This document shows, one piece after another, positions 42,011-42,088 of a stretch of 42,088 bases of DNA. The DNA comes from Acidobacteriota bacterium. Its GTDB lineage: Bacteria; Acidobacteriota; Polarisedimenticolia; J045. The notes below the pieces were generated by a model. The model saw nothing but the letters and a program-made list of their open reading frames with translations. It did not search any database and had not been told where the DNA came from. Made by a program: the position numbers and the translations under genes. The stretch lies in NCBI GenBank assembly GCA_025456425.1, contig JALOKP010000025.1, positions 1 through 42,088 on the forward strand, in the 5' to 3' direction. The first letter of the stretch is position 1. The number at the start of each line of letters is the position of its first letter.

Positions 42011-42088
42011 GCGCGCGGCCCGGCACGCTGTTCGTGATCTGCGCCCCCTCGGGCGCGGGGAAGAGCACGCTCGTCGCGCGGCTGCGCG
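42007..42088 (+). CDS. gmk: Guanylate kinase, N-terminal fragment at the window edge
   Basis: Only 27 codons are visible: MSARPGTLFVICAPSGAGKS and following. The P-loop APSGAGKST matches guanylate kinase (usually GPSGxGKST), which phosphorylates GMP to GDP. The position directly after yicC is the conserved place for gmk. The frame runs off the window. Confidence 0.9.
   Translation, partial: MSARPGTLFVICAPSGAGKSTLVARLR

Overview
The window is very GC-rich bacterial chromosome, densely packed, with GTG and TTG starts alongside ATG and frequent ATGA/GTGA stop-start overlaps. lpxB, an Mla lipid-transport system and a predicted outer-membrane beta-barrel protein show a Gram-negative (diderm) cell. 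Large multihaem cytochromes, a DUF4388 protein and CIRCE-type heat-shock control would suit an Acidobacteriota-like or deltaproteobacterial-like organism; this is a guess from gene content, not a placement. No rRNA, tRNA, CRISPR or insertion sequence was seen. No stretch over 300 bases lacks a gene; the longest gap is about 250 bases (27585-27837).

Layout. (1) 1-7.5 kb, minus strand: protein-quality-control genes. hsp20, htrA and grpE are followed by a dgcA/dgcN-like pair (predicted D-glutamate catabolism) and an exported sulfatase-fold protein, then a terminator. groES-groEL follow with their own promoter and a near-perfect CIRCE operator. GroES appears to lack 8 residues of its conserved core. 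A small ferredoxin lies upstream of hsp20. (2) 7.6-11.3 kb, plus strand: dNTPase-like HD protein, rpiB and a DinG-like helicase, converging on (3) a minus-strand coiled-coil/NYN nuclease-like protein. (4) 13.0-16.0 kb, plus: acpS and an RND/MMPL exporter. (5) 16.0-27.6 kb: a multihaem region. One gene encodes a 19-haem c-type domain fused to a b-type membrane cytochrome. A second operon encodes an 11-haem/b-type fusion, a membrane-anchored cytochrome rich in non-canonical haem motifs, and a small tetrahaem carrier. Between them lie a DUF4388 protein, an S-adenosylmethionine hydrolase-family protein and a 1044-residue outer-membrane protein with an apparently degenerate glycosidase-like front end. 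(6) 27.8-31.1 kb, plus: a small membrane protein and mlaE-mlaF-mlaD. (7) 31.1-39.2 kb, plus: nucleotide-sugar and polysaccharide genes (two UDP-sugar dehydrogenases each followed by an epimerase, a mannose-1-phosphate guanylyltransferase-like protein, a membrane glycosyltransferase, a nucleotidyltransferase). (8) 39.2-42.1 kb, plus: a lysophospholipid acyltransferase, lpxB, yicC and the start of gmk.

How the genes fit together. Regions 6-8 form an almost continuous envelope-building block: phospholipid transport, activated uronic acids for surface polysaccharide, and lipid A. Region 5 looks like quinol-linked electron export through the periplasm, formally like the CbcL-type inner-membrane cytochromes of Geobacter but with more haems. 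No outer-membrane multihaem conduit is visible, so the final acceptor is unknown. Region 1 couples folding and proteolysis to a small amino-acid salvage module.
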